Shown: in pieces, positions 1-14,300 of the stretch | How positions within the stretch are numbered: the first letter of the stretch is position 1 | Layout of the letters: each line of letters starts with the position of its first letter | NCBI GenBank assembly: GCA_000507305.1 | Contig: DF239029.1 | Coordinates: 62,001 to 126,000, forward strand | Reading direction: 5' to 3' | DNA from: Breviolum minutum Mf 1.05b.01 | Taxonomy: Eukaryota; Sar; Dinophyceae; Suessiales; Symbiodiniaceae | DNA: 64,000 bases | The notes under the pieces: model-generated | Told to the model about the DNA's origin: nothing | What the model saw: the letters and a program-made list of their open reading frames with translations, nothing else | Database searches by the model: none | Program-made: the position numbers and the translations under genes

Positions 1-1827
1 TCACTTTTGTTTTTATGATTCTGGGTCCGAACCGTGTTTGGTGACTTACATGGAATTATTCTTCACTCATTTCATTGGGGTTATTCTATGCTTCAAGTGT
101 CGTCTATGACATTCTCAATCTGTCGGTCATTTATGTGCGTATCTGTATATCTACAGTAGTTGCATACTTTTGCAATTATGTGCTTATTCATCTAGGTATT
201 GGTTTATTTGCCGTCCCTTTTGGCAAATCACAAATTTAAGGAACCTTATCCATTTTGGGATATTACTATTTGAAAACATGTTTTCCTACATGTTCAAACA
301 AAAAACTGCAAATTGCATAAACTTTGAGCCTCTGAAAAGGTCTTGGGGCAGCATTCTATCTGTGATTGAACATGCAGTCTTTCATTTAGAAATCCCACCC
401 TACACATATTGCAAGTGTGGTGTACAATCAAAATGTTTTAACGATTCTCATCTATATATGTCATGTCAAACGTAGACATGATCACGAAACGGAATTACTG
501 AACGACTCCGGTCTTAAGTTTCTAGATTTCAGACTTCTGGGAGACTTTACTATCAACTTGTGGAATATGTTTAGTGTATCTTGAGAACCAACCAAGGTCA
601 TATCTCTTTGTATCTATATATATATAGATATTGTATCGATTTTTTGTGTATGTAAATGCAATATGGTCAAATATCTAATAATTTCATCAGCAAAAGTGCA
701 AAATCCCTTACACAGAAAAGGTACGAAAAGGTTCCAAATTATTCAATATTATGGGTGTTGCTCCTTTCATACTATCTTACCAAAGGATCCCTTTAAAAAA
801 ATATACAAAGCCCCTCTGTCCCAAAGAATCATCCCCCCCCCGGTGCCTGAAGTAACTTAGCACGCCTAAGTTTCAAGGGGCACAGCCGGGAGCCGGCTGA
901 AACCCGTTTGGTGGGATATGTTTCCTCCTTCCCTGGAGGGTCATCTAGATTGCACAAGTCCCAGCAAATGTTTTGTTCAATTATCGCCCTGCTTTTGAAA
1001 CATAGCACATAGCTTTATCATGTTACATCATTTCTATCAAATAGCAGTCATTTTTCAAAGTGGATTTTACCTTAAAACATCTTTGAAATCTAAGCTGTAC
1101 CTTAAATCAAAAACAACCCCATCCGTCCCAGCCAAAGGAGTGGCTATCTGTTACAGTTGATCGAAACTTAAACAGTTTGATTAGAATAAAAGCACCTGGG
1201 AAGTATTAAACACATCGACATCGCTCAAAATAGTATACGATTACCAGCCTCAACTGGTGCAACTGCAGAGATTTCTGAAGCATCAACACGCAATTACGTG
1301 AGAATACCCTCCAGGGAACCAACAAATCCCACCTGCGCGAAAACAAAGTCATCTTCAAAATTCAAAAGTGCTTTGTAAAAAAAAACATGTTGTTCCCAGC
1401 AAAGTATACATGATAGACTCCTTGGTTTTTTGGAAATCCCACAAAATGCTGTTTGGCTTCAAAATTGAAACAAAACCATTAAGTACCAAAATACGTGTGG
1501 ATTCCACTCCCCAAGAAGCATTTTTTGGGGGTAAACAGAATCTGATCAAACATGAATTGACACCACAAAACCATTTCTAAAACTATGAAAAACCTCCAAA
1601 GGAGTCACTTATTGGTATCATTTCGTTAAATCGCTGGGGTTTGTTCCACCACCACCTAGAAAAAATAGTTTGAAACCACCTCCTAGTTATGATCCATGTA
1701 TGGTAGATTTCCCTACATTTACCATAAGAATCAACCATTCATGTAGATATATATATATATATATACAATCGTCCCATGGATCCGTCATGGGAAATCCTAC
1801 AAAAAATGCTGCCGGGAAAATTTTCAC
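1..1827. other. Left edge: no exon recognised
   Basis: Probably intron or 3' part of the CFAP44 gene. It holds a family-F foldback half near 1686-1800, a short C run near 833, and AT-rich sequence. No supported exon on either strand. Confidence 0.5.
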
Positions 1828-1881
1828 CAGCAATCCTCAGCTCGGTACAGCGTCAACCGTCCCACACGACGAGCTGCAAGC
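1828..1881 (-). CDS. CFAP44: CFAP44 exon 61, tentative
   Basis: Encodes LAARRVGRLTLYRAEDC plus two bases. The acceptor is ATAG|G and the donor is CTG|GTGAAA. The phase agrees with exon 60. No family motif confirms it. Confidence 0.33.
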
Positions 1882-2286
1882 CTATGGGCACTTCGCTTCA
1901 TGGAAGACGATGTGGGCTTTTTTCCAAGGTTGGTTACACTCTTTGAAACTAACATAGCCCCTGAAAATAGACCTTCCCAGAGGGAAATTCATCTTCCGAC
2001 CATGGTTTTTCAGGGGCCATGTTAGTTTCAGGGAGGGTAATGTGGAACCTTTTAGTGGTTGATTCAAAAAACCTATGTAACTGGATATAATTCACATTTT
2101 TTTGTTAAATAACCAGGGTTTTGGTTTCTGCTCAAATGACTTTCGTAGTTGGCGGTTTCAACCCGCATTAAAAAAATATTGGTCAAACGGCTGTTCAATT
2201 TTTGGGGTAGCAATAAAAAAATAGTTGAAACCATCACATAGATAGTTGTGGTACAAAGCACAATGAAACGGCTGTTTGTGCTGATT

Positions 2287-2321
<35 letters not shown>

Positions 2322-5300
2322 AAATTTTGCTGACTGCTTGCTATCAATACGATCAAAAGTGATGGTTTGGGTGTACAGGGTTTAGGCAAGCCCAACATAT
2401 TATGCATCATGCCCAACAACTGACTCCACACTGAGAACTGCACGCTGCCCTTCCACTGAGAGGTACTGCCGTTTGTGCAAATACCTGCGGACGGAAGATG
2501 AGGTTTGGATAGTTAGCTTCCCTTGGTGTGTTTTTTTGTCGATTGGAAAACATGTATAACATATGCATACATATGCTGCATGCTTCTTTCTTTGAAATTA
2601 TGAGACATTTCTGTATGGAATGCATGGTTTCTGAGGTTCCTGATGATCATTCAACACTGGAACAGCCAGCCCCAACTCAACAAAGATCGTCCCTCTAAAG
2701 AACCACCATTATTGGTGTGACCACCAGGTCCTTCACTCAAATTAGAAGGAACATTTATGAGGGAGGCTACACCAGCAAAACGTAGACGGTATCACGGTAT
2801 CACTTTCAAGAGGTACGTAAAAAGTATAGTAGTTGTAAAAGGACAAACATCAATGTGACATGCAGCTCAGAAAGAAACACGTCTAAATTTCTGAATTATT
2901 CAAAGATTAGTTGCTGATCTGCCGTGGCGCCAGGTCAGCTTCAGATTTATTTGAACAAACCTCTCTCAAACTGAACACAATTCAGGTGTGCAACAATGAA
3001 AAGAAGCCATGAAACTGGATCACCTAATCACTTCTTTTTTCCACCTATGGATTATGGATCACATCTTTATTGCGAGACCTTCGGTTCACGGCCCCTTTTA
3101 CCCAGTCTCAGGTTGACCCACGGTTGGCCGCGCCTTCCCTTTCTTCAATGAGCTCTTGCGCCCTGCAAAAAGTTGACTATATAATTATAAATCAATGGTA
3201 AGTTGGTGGTGAAGTTGTTTTATAGTTTCAGAAAACCTAGGAAACCTTCCAACAAAAGGGAAAACTTTGCATTACATGAAAATATGCATGCAGTAGAATG
3301 TGCTTATTCATCAACCTTAACTCAACCATCAACCTTAACCAACCAACCATTGGTTGAGTATGTCCATATGCCCAACTGCCAACTGATCACTGCTGCAAAA
3401 GCATCCAGCTGGCGGACAACACATTCTGCCAGTTTTTGTTGTTGACACCGCGTCTACCGTCAGGTGGAAAAAAACACATGCGCACAATGGGAAGCTTCCC
3501 CTTACTTTTAATAGTCAGCATTTAAAACTATAAGTTAGCATAGATGATATACCTATATAGATGATTAGATGATCCGATTTCTTATGATGGTAGATCCGGA
3601 AATTGATTGTCCAATCATGTTGAGCCATTCCCAATCATACCGATATACAAACGTGACACCCCTCAACTAAAACTTCCCCGGGCCCTTCACCAACTGACCC
3701 TTGAACACACAAAAACAACTGGAGGGTCCACGCTTCAAACTGTCAATCTCCAGTTGTCCAAGTTGACCCTGCCCTAATATGTTTCTTACAGTTACATTTT
3801 GATTTGTAACTACAGTACAAGTACAGTAGTTTTTTTGTTTGGGCTGTTTGGGGGATGGGGGTTAGATTCCTGTTTTGCTTCATGTTGTGAGGTTTGCAGG
3901 GGAGTAGGGAGTTGGCTAGCTAACCTCAACCCTTCACTCCCAATCCGATCCACCACCAGTCGTCCTGTCTCCTCCTCCTGACGTTCCTCCGCCACGTCCT
4001 CTTCACCTGATCCGCGATGGATTTCTCAGCGATGGGGATGAATGATCTAGAAAACTCCAAGGCCTGTGGGATCATATATTGTAGTTGATGTGGAGTGTGT
4101 ATATTCTCATGCTGTATTCAAGCTTTTGAACCAACTACAAACGAGGCAGCCATCACAATAGGACAACACCGCTGACACCGTGATGTCATTTTGTCAAAAG
4201 CAAGTGATCAATCCACATCCTATAGCCCACAGGATCCATGTATGGTATATTTACCTACATTTAGTTGATTATTGTATAGTGATTGAACAGTGATTGTAGG
4301 TACATAGATCCTATGGTTCTATGGGTAGACAGGGGAAAATCAACGACCTGCTGATGTTTCACTGAGCCGATTTTCCCCACCTTCCTCTTCCACTTCGCCA
4401 TCTACTTCATCGTAACCTTCCTTGGAAGGGATAGATGGAAAGTGGTCAAATGGTAACAGTAGACATATACCTCTGGTGATAGATGTACCAATTGAATTCA
4501 TAAGTGATATGTCATAATCATAATTGTATCCATTTCTTCTAAGATATGCGTACAGCATGTCTGAGTCAACATGTCTGTATATTCGCCTAATACTCATTGG
4601 TGCAGTGCTTTTCATGCCTAACTTGTGCAAATTTGGGTAACTTTACGATCCAATATGATACTTTCATTGGCTCACTGGATCAATATCATGGCACTTCAAT
4701 TCATCCTGATGTCATATGGCAACAGCATTGCTGTAATATGCATGAATCATACTTCAAATCTATTAAAGCAACAAATCAGTTGGATCCACGATAATTACGA
4801 CAAGCTGTTAAATTCGAAGATTGATCTAACATTTCAACTTCAACATATCATTGCAATATCAGACCAAATCATGGTCCGAATGAACCCTTCAGCCTCTTCA
4901 TCCTCCTCCTCAAACTGCTCTTCCGGGGCTGGCTGGTCCTGTCGGATCCGATAGCAATTCTATCGTGACATGTTGGAACACACAACCTCCTTAATGCTAG
5001 ATATCAACAGCATTTTCGATTCTTAGGATACATCGTTTAAAGGACATGGTTTCACAAATGCAGGTCTCTTTGTTCAAAGCCATGGTTCCATGGATCCCTG
5101 AAAAACCAATCATCATCGGAGACGGTCCGGATGGTATGAATACATAGATCATGATATCATATGTTTCCATAAATTCCACAACTCATGGGAAAACCGTGAG
5201 ATAGCTAGTATGAATATCAGGGAATCATATGACGTCATATGATATGATATGATATGATATGATATCACCTTTTCCCATTTTGTTTGAAATGAACATTTAT

Positions 5301-8300
5301 TTTTACAGGAGCATTCACTGATACGAATTGATATACAACTTTTGGGGTGACCTTCGTATACAATTAATTCACCTAGAACTACGTAGTCTCAAACAGGTCG
5401 TTTCGAAACTGAAGGATTAGACCTTGTGAAAGTGACAAATCTTCAGAATGGAAAACATTCACCCCGTAAACCTCAGGATCCTCCACATGAGAGAGTCACG
5501 TTTGTCACCCCTGAATTGATGAAACGCTTAGTAGAAGTCTGACATCAGGTGTACGTCTTATATGTGGATTTCAACAGATACGTATATTAGCAGCCAAAGT
5601 GTCCGTCTTTCTGAAGATTCTCTAAGCGTATCCAATGGGAACAAATCTTGCAGCAAAAGAATAAAACATCGAAACTTTGTGAGTACACTATCACCGTCAC
5701 CACCACCACCGATCACCTGTGGATCACCACGTAGCTTGGAAGCAAAGGCCTGATGATCAGCGAAGTGCTGAAAAAACAGTGTGCGAAGTGAGAATCCAAC
5801 GATACTGATGGCCTATCTGTTTTGACATACCAACCAAACATAATTGGTCTTCAGTGTTTCACCAACAGTTCAGCACCATCAACGAAAAGTAAAACACCAT
5901 GGATCACCTGTCATGTAATATGGATACCCAAAATGGCCATATTTGAAAAACCAAATCTTTTCCACAGCCTTATTTTTAGTATCCATCTTAAACCTCTAGG
6001 GCCTAATACCTCAACTCAAATTGTTTTGTTTTCTATTGCATACACTTTACCTAGAAAAAAACACCACCGGCATTTACACATAGAGCCCCGTCTGCAAACC
6101 TTAATCTCTGCATCTTCCAAGTTGAAACGTGTTTCTGGAAACTCTTGAGGTGCACCTGTGCGCTTTGCAATTGTGAGACATCTCCAAGGTAAGAAGGACG
6201 ACATATCTGGCCTTATGGAAGGTTCAATTTGGAACATCAGTTGGAATCATTCCATTTGTCTCAATTTGGAAGGAGAATTCCATATGAATTAATTTGGAAT
6301 CAGGGCATGAATGAATTTTATCTGTTTGTTGGACTTTTTTTGTTTTTATACGAAGCAAGATCTCATTCAAAAAGCCCCCATCACATCAATTGTGGCCTTT
6401 TGCAAGTTACGCATGGAAAAAACACCAAACAAATCTTCCGAAACGGGGGGCGCAGAGGTCATACGAGGTCAACTCGACTGTAAAATATGTTCCTGATCAG
6501 TACCATCTTGTCCTCTATAAATATACATATGTATATATATATATATATATTCAATATCTATTCTGAGATGGCTCTAAGAATCTCTTTTGCGCCAGAAAAT
6601 TGGATAAATTTAGTCAGTTACAATTTATTTCCATGACATACACCATAAGAAAAGGACCCTCACTCCACGAATGCTGATTGGTGGTTAAAGCAGGGTCCAG
6701 AATCATCATTACAGCCAGGCAGTATAAGTGTGTCTCAAAATGCACAAGAAACACCAATGGATTTGAAGTCATTTTAGAAAACCCAGACGTCCAATTTGGT
6801 ATATGATATAAAGTATATGTTCACAACCGTGCAGTACCGAAGCTATGGTCAGGTAGTACAACAAGGCTAAAAATCCGCACTATCATTCTTTTTAGAAGAG
6901 AAGGTATACTGTCAGTAATCAGGTTGCCGTCACCCATGTGTATACTGCATAATATATGTATATATATATTTATTACGATAGGGATCTGAAGGGATACCAT
7001 CTTATAGAAACCTATAACCTATGCCAAAGTCCTTCAAAAGCTTTGTGCCGCGACATGCACCTGGAGGGTTGTCCAGGATGCCAACGACCCAAGAGGTCGT
7101 GGTGCCTGTGGAACAGCAAATTGGCAGTTTCTTGACATGGTTGAATTCCAATTTTTCCAGTGTCACTTCTGAAACCTTCCGAGTTGGAAATCAAACACAT
7201 TCACATACACAGAGATGAGTAATAGTAATAGTTCATATCTATTACATCTATCTTATGTGTATGAGATAAACAGATCTTTTATATAATCATAGTATAGGTT
7301 AGGTTTAGATGGAGTTAGATGGGATAGTGATCACTCTCTGATGATGTTTGTGATCTACATTGTTTGTAACTGACATACTAGATGGAGCTATCTAGCCCGT
7401 TCTCCTCTCCCAACCACTTGCTCATTACAACATGCACTTACCATTACTACTGTTGATGGAAAAAAATCCTGCACTACTACCTGCTAAGATGTACAAAAAT
7501 TGTATAACACCTATTAAAAAATCATGAAAACTACCTATCAACTGGTGCAGGATTTCTTGCATCAACAGTATGTGTGTTTTTTTGTGTCTCTCAACCTTCT
7601 AATGTGTCCGATCCGGGCAACTTTGTTCCACATAAACTGCACATTGCAAGAAACGTATCAAGTGTGTGGGCATGCACGCATTCAGATTCACATTACATGT
7701 ATATTGTCATTTTCATGCATGTAAAACCGTTGTATGACAATTGACTGGTTGGTGGTTGAACCAACCCATCTGAAGAATTTATGAGTCAGAATGGGAAGCT
7801 TCCCGAAAATAAATTAACAAAAATATCTGAAACCACCATCCAGTTGATAACTAATTGGTGGTTTCAACCCCTTTGAAAAATATTAGTCAAAATGGGTTCA
7901 TCTTCCCCAAGTAGGGGTGAACATAAAAAATCTTTGAAACCACCACCCACCCTTGGACCCCAAAACCATGAAAAAATGAAGGTTTTCAACCCCAATGATT
8001 ATATGGGTTATAACCCCTAAAAATGAAGGTTGTGGGTTCCCATGGCAGTTGATAACAATTACAACGTGTTCATTACCTTCTTCTGGATTTGTCCATGCAT
8101 ACCGGCATACCCCCGCATTCCCCCCCCGCCTAGCTGCTCATCAATCTCCGACAAGGCTTGGAGATCGCGTTGCACCTGTGCCAATAGCAACTCAAAGAGT
8201 TGTCAGCCATCCCCGCATGTCACAGCTGTGCAAACATCTATTTCTAGTTGGCGGTTGAACCAACCCATCTGAAAAATATTAGTCAACTGGGTAATCTTCC

Positions 8301-11300
8301 CTCAATAGGGGTGAAAACAAAAAATATTTCAAACCACCACCCAGATTTTCATCCATGTTTCTCAATGTGTCCTGTTTCAAAAACATCCAAAAAAACCTGT
8401 TACAAACCTCAGTTGCTGTTGAATTTGTTATCAGAAATTTTGTTGTGGCTCGAACTGGTCGTTTTGTTAAAGTGGGCACGGAAGTGCAATTCATGCCTTG
8501 GAAGTTCAGTTCTCACCTGTGGTTCATCGATAGTCCGACCATCGTTGATTGGTATTGATGGTCCAGTAGTTGATTGCTGTTGAAGGAAATCGGGGCAAAG
8601 CAATGAACTGAGGCCTTATCATTATGGGAAAGCAATGGATGCAATGGTTAATAAGCCCTTAATAAGGCCTTACTTGCTAGGGGGGGAGGGTTGACTAGCG
8701 ATGATAAAACCCATTTGCAACATGCGAGAATCTCCAGACCGGGAACTGGTGAACCCTGGAGTTATATGGATTTATGGAACCATCAAGAGCGGAAACACGA
8801 AACAAACAAGCAACCCCCAGGAAAAAAAACAGCTTATTATATACGGTATAGAAAGTAACAATACCTACATACAATGGACCTACAAACAAAAACAAGAAAA
8901 ACATCACACAGCAAAACATAAAACAATTCCCACAAACACACACATCAAGAGTGGCAGTTCCCAAGTCAACATCCTCGCCTCTGCGCGAACCTGTTGACGA
9001 AAGTCCCTCAGGGCCAAAACCTTCACGGCCGGATCCCATGAAGTAATGCGGTTGGTTGATACAGTCACTATATTGACTATATATATATATATATGTATAT
9101 ACATATACCTAAGAACCCAAAAATGACCCTTGTTTTGCTTGTTTTGATTGGAAAAGGCTTTGTTTTGGGGGTGTTGACCGTCAAAAATACAGGCCATTTG
9201 GGTTCTAGGTATAAATATATTTATATAATTATATATGTGTATGTATTAATGGGTGACTATGTCGATTACCCGTTCATGAAAATCTCCCACAAATTCCCTA
9301 GTGTTTCAAGCTTCAATCATCAAAACCAGTGCAGATTTTTGTCCATCAATTGTATGGTAGCTCCTTGTTGGCCAAATGATAGCTTGCAACCATTGTTGGT
9401 TTTCCACCGCAATCCTTCCAGTTTATCAATGACTCACGTTACAAAAATATGTAAATACTATATACATCTATGTATGTATTTATAAACGGGTGCCTTGCTG
9501 CAACTCATGAAAGTTCTTGCGGGGTTCAACGTCGGAATGTCTTGGAGGAACAAGAAATGCTGATAATCTGAGTGTAGGCACCGGTTAAGGGAACTCTGAA
9601 ACTTATTCCTCAGTCACGAAGAGAGCCCAACCGAAGGGACAAACTTATAAAGAGAAGCCTAGCTAAATCCAGTGACATACAAAAAAAAAAACTCCCTACA
9701 GTACCCAACCATTAAATGTTTTGCCGTTTTGCCATTATCATCCAACAAACAAAACACACAAAAAATGACCATCCAATTCCAAAGCCACCAACCACTTGGT
9801 CACGGGAAGTCACCCGTTGATTGAATTCTGTCTTGATGGCATGGATTGACTCCTGCCGTGGCTTCGGCAAGTTCATAGGTCATGTCTATGCAAGTTGGTT
9901 CTACCCTCCTTGAAACTAACAGCTCGCACCTGAAAATAGGGGCCCCCTGGAAGTTTGGAGATTCCTATTGGAAACCATCATTTTTAGGTGCTATGTTGGT
10001 TTCAGGGAGGGTATTGTTGGTTCAATGCTGAATAATGTTGGTGGTAAACTTGATGGTCTGTGGTTTATTATCCTTTAGAATTGCCACCTAGAAAGAGAGA
10101 AACAACTAAACCTGGGAATATAAGGCTCAACCAGCAACCTTTATCATGCAAAACCGTTGGTCGAACCTTCCCTCCTTGTGACATCTTGATTTCATTAATC
10201 TTCATGGCCCACCTAAATCAACAACAACCTTTGCTGATTTTTGGCACCCTTCGTCGTAGCTGTTCCAGCTACGAATTTCACGATAAATCTTGGGATGAAT
10301 GATGAACAATGTTTTGGAAACCGCTGGGTTTTGAAAGCACCAAAACAGTTGGTGAATATGGACATGCATCTGGGTCAAGTATAGATCACGAACCCGACTT
10401 TCCCGGAATCACTGCTGGTAAACTCCAGCAAACAGTCTATACATAAACAATTATCTTGATTATGTATGTATTTAAACATATATGTCAAAACTACCCATCT
10501 ATGAGAACCCATGTCACGAAAAAATGCACGTTGAGTACCCCGTAGGATCCATGTTTGGTATATTTACCTAGGAATAATCATATACGTATATTTACCATAG
10601 AAATCAACCAAATGTAGGTAAATATGCCAGTCCCATGTATCCTATAGGTGCAGCCCTCCTAGACTCCCTCAATCCTCGAGCAAAAACATTTGTCGTCGTT
10701 TCTTCTCCGCATTCATCCGCTGGTTCTCCGGCACCTGGGGAAGCGGGACGAGGTTCCTACCGAAGGCAAAAGGAAAAACCAAAAGGGGTGAAGTCAGCAT
10801 GGGAAGAGTATAATCTCCGTTTTCCTTGGTGTCTTTTCATATCTTGAAAAAATATGTTCCAAGTTCATCTTTCTACACATCCAAAAAAAAACCTCCTGAG
10901 GAGGTGTGTTTTTTTTTGTGTAAGCTTTTTGGGTGCAAATACAGAACCTCAGGAGGTGTTTGGATGTCAAGGGCGGGGCAAATTGTTTGATGGGAATTTG
11001 GCACACCAAATGAACACCCAAAACAAACAAAAGAACCAAACAAAAGTGGTGGGTCCTGACTTTAGAACTCACTGTTTTTGGCATAGTTTCTCCCTTTAAT
11101 CCCAGCCCAAAGCACAAGCTAAAATTATATATAAATGATGAAACACCTCTGAAATTCCGTGATCCTCAACAATAATCAAATCCCTCCAACAACAACTGAC
11201 CATCCAACAAACCGCCCTAGGGAGTTCTCAATCGCACCTGATAATCTGAGCTGGTCTTCAACATGTAGTTGCCCAAGGTGGCCTTCCATGTGAAAAAAAA

Positions 11301-14300
11301 CGGGGAGTCCCAAAACAGCCAACGAAATATGTTTCTTTTATGAGAGTTGATCAACTACTGTGGATCTGGTCAATTTAGATTCAATCTAGTATAGAGTATG
11401 TTAAGATATGTTAAGATATGTTAAGATGTGTTAAGATACTTTCACAATCCATCCTGAATTGGTATGTCATGTTGAGATGCTTTCACAATCCCACACCCAC
11501 CACCTGGGCTGATGTTCGGCGTGTCTTAAAACCAGTGGTCCAATCAAGACTCTCACAAGTGAAGTTCTTTTTGATGGCTTAGCTTATATCATGGGAACCG
11601 AAGGGGACACCCCAATGCCAACCCCCAAGAAATAAGGCCTTATTAGGGGAGTGGGTGGGTGGCATTGCGGGGGTACCCTTAGACTCCCATGAGTTTATAT
11701 CCGAAAATGGCATTGGCACCTGAAAGGTACATTTCTATGATCTGAGTGAAACCGACAGTGCTCTTGTGGGGATGTTGATCGGCAGCATTTTTGACAGGGG
11801 ATCAAACAAAATGAATTTTCTTTCGAGGAAGTAATTTATAATTGGGAAGGTTGCCCCCTGCAGTTAGAAAAACATTGCCGGAATGGAACGTCTTTTTTCC
11901 CAATGCCTGGTATTGAAAAGAGGCTCAGCAAAACATCCATTTTAAGGTTTCAAAACCATTGAAAAACCTCCATTCATCAATTTATACAACATCTCAGATT
12001 ATATACCTGTAATATATAAATATACATGTGTTATCCACGATTTCTTGTTATATTCTTGTGGACTTACCCTGCCCATCTAAGGGAATCCGTTTTGGAATCC
12101 TACAGTTCAGAACGGCCTCTGCATTGGCGATGGCTTCCACATCCTCAGGAGCCTGGAAGCCAACATTTTTTGATGGTTGAAGCTGGTGGTGGATGATACG
12201 CCACTTGGGCCCCAAGAAATAGCCGACCTTATTTTGGGATTACTTAGGTCTACCCCCCACCCAGGATGCCAGTCACAAAGGTTCCAGGTTTATAAGGATT
12301 CCCGATCCTAAAAATGGAATCATCCAGGTGGTGACTGGCATTGAACTATTTGTGCACATCAAAGGGAATAATTCGAGACTCGACCTTAAATCACCTTTGC
12401 CCATCGAAGGAGTTCCTGTGGAAGTTCCTGAAGAATATATTGTACCATATAAAGAGAGAATTCCGTTTCTCTACCAAACATACCAAAGTTATATATAGTA
12501 TCTCCAACCAGTGCTTCTCACTGAAGCCCATTAAGAGACATACTGCTTATGGCTTGTCAAATTTTGGATGTAATGGTCTGGCAACAGCATAACATCTTTG
12601 ATATTCATACCATATAGTCCAAGACTTGTGGGTTCAGGGGCACACATGTGCATTAATTTCGTTTGATTGCAATCACCAACCAGTTGGTACTACATTTGCA
12701 GTCGTATGCATCCGTCGTCAAGGCATCCGACATGTTTATCTATCTTTTCGAACATTCTGTGACATGTACACTGCGGTCGACATGTGGCAGAGCATCCAAC
12801 ACGGATGAACTAAGTGCGAAAAAAGGTGACTGGCATCCTGGGTGGGGGGTAGTTCCAAAGGATTACTAATAAATTAACTACCATTGTCCCGAAAAATCCT
12901 AATAAGGCCGGCTACTTCCTGGAGGAGGTTGGCAATACTGGGGGTGCCCTTAATTAGATTCGCATGAATGTTGAGAGATAGGCGAGATAGGCCTTCGCGA
13001 AAGGAAAGCAGTCTTCCGACCATCATTTTTCACTGGCGATCTTAAACTTTGGGGGAGTAAAACAAGCTATTGACAGCCACAATATTTTGAGTATTATTAT
13101 TCCGAGGTTGACACTATCATGATGGGAATGGGTTGACCTTATCATGATGGGAATGGGTTGACCTCGACATCATTAAGTTTTCGACTTCATTTCTGTGACA
13201 AATGTCATGCGATCGATACAGTATTTGCCACTGACTGAGGTACTCCCTTCAATACGTGAATTTTGGAAGACGAAAAGATGTGAAGATGAGTTCAATGTAG
13301 CCTCACTGATACCTTGGCTTGAGGAGATGCAAGCAATTGCTTGCCTTTGGCTAGTAAAGAATGCCCTCCACTCAGTTTGCTTCTCCATTGGTTCTCCCTT
13401 TTTTAACCTTATCAACCATCAACATCATCAACTCCTAGCAAAGTCTCCTGTGAAAATCTTTGCTGGTTGGTGGTTTCAACCCATCTGAAAAATATTGGTC
13501 AAATTGGATCATTTCCCCAAATAGGGATGAAAATAAAAAATGATTGAAACCACCACCTAGTTTGGGTCTTCCTGTTTCCTGCCAGTTTTGCCTTCTCCAC
13601 CCCTGAGGTTTCACGAACCCCCCCAAATTCCACCTCGTAGGACTCGGAGGGTTTCGCACGGTCCAACTCTTGCATCTGAGCCTTCCGAAGCATCCTGGGA
13701 ACAAAAAACAAACACCAAACCAACCTGGGTTGCAACGTTGCAACGCTGGTTCATAGTCCAATCCTGGTTTTGGTTGAGGTTTTTTTTCGCAAAGTTGGTC
13801 TATAATTAATCCATCTCAAATTCTAACTGTATTAACTAGGGAGTTGGGTTGATAATACCGATAGGAGCAATCTATGGTATATTTACATACTATTTATAAT
13901 GTACCATGAAATTCAACTAAGGTAAATATACGTATTTTACATTGATCCAACGGGATGTGAAGTTTTAGTTGGCGAAGACTCCCAGGTGGGTGTTTGGGAT
14001 TTCTGAACCATCGACAGTATCACCAACATGATGCAACTGTCAGCAGCTAAATGACCATTCCCCAGTGGGTGGAGTGGTAACTGACCCCCCCTTTTTGGTT
14101 CCACCAGTTATTCCGAGAGAACTTCAAGTCAACTGGGGCACCCGTAACCAGGGAATATGTAACAAGTAGCGGTTCCTATCTCGTTGATCCTGGTCCCTGC
14201 ATAGTTTCAAAAACATGCAACAAACATGAAAGGGATGTACAGGTGTACATGTCAATGTGAAATAAATGTAGGGACCATCCAAATGATTCAGGAACAAAAA

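Larger units (their letters stand above)
10757..13571. other. Long intron between exons 48 and 47
   Basis: About 2.8 kb. It holds an imperfect palindrome near 10880-10970 (ACCTCCTGAGGAGGTG), an 11-base tandem near 11396-11437, the family-G long inverted repeat 12251-12852, a 25-base tandem at 13108-13163 and a family-A copy at its right end. No exon seen. Confidence 0.6.

Noticed and set aside
3070..3162. TAA near 3078, in another frame of exon 59, as the true C terminus (..RKSSLKKGKARPTV..).
   Set aside because: It needs a phase different from exon 58's, and the family tail normally continues further. Not fully excluded.
4597..4954. Overlapping plus-strand open frames as a gene.
   Set aside because: No conserved pattern; they are antisense to the acidic exon 55, whose reverse complement gives the Ser-rich tail.
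10675..10756. Stop codon after exon 48 (..LLED then TGA) as the end of the gene.
   Set aside because: A GA donor just before it leads in frame into ESIHAIKTEFNQR and VLALRDFRQQ, which are conserved CFAP44 tail blocks.
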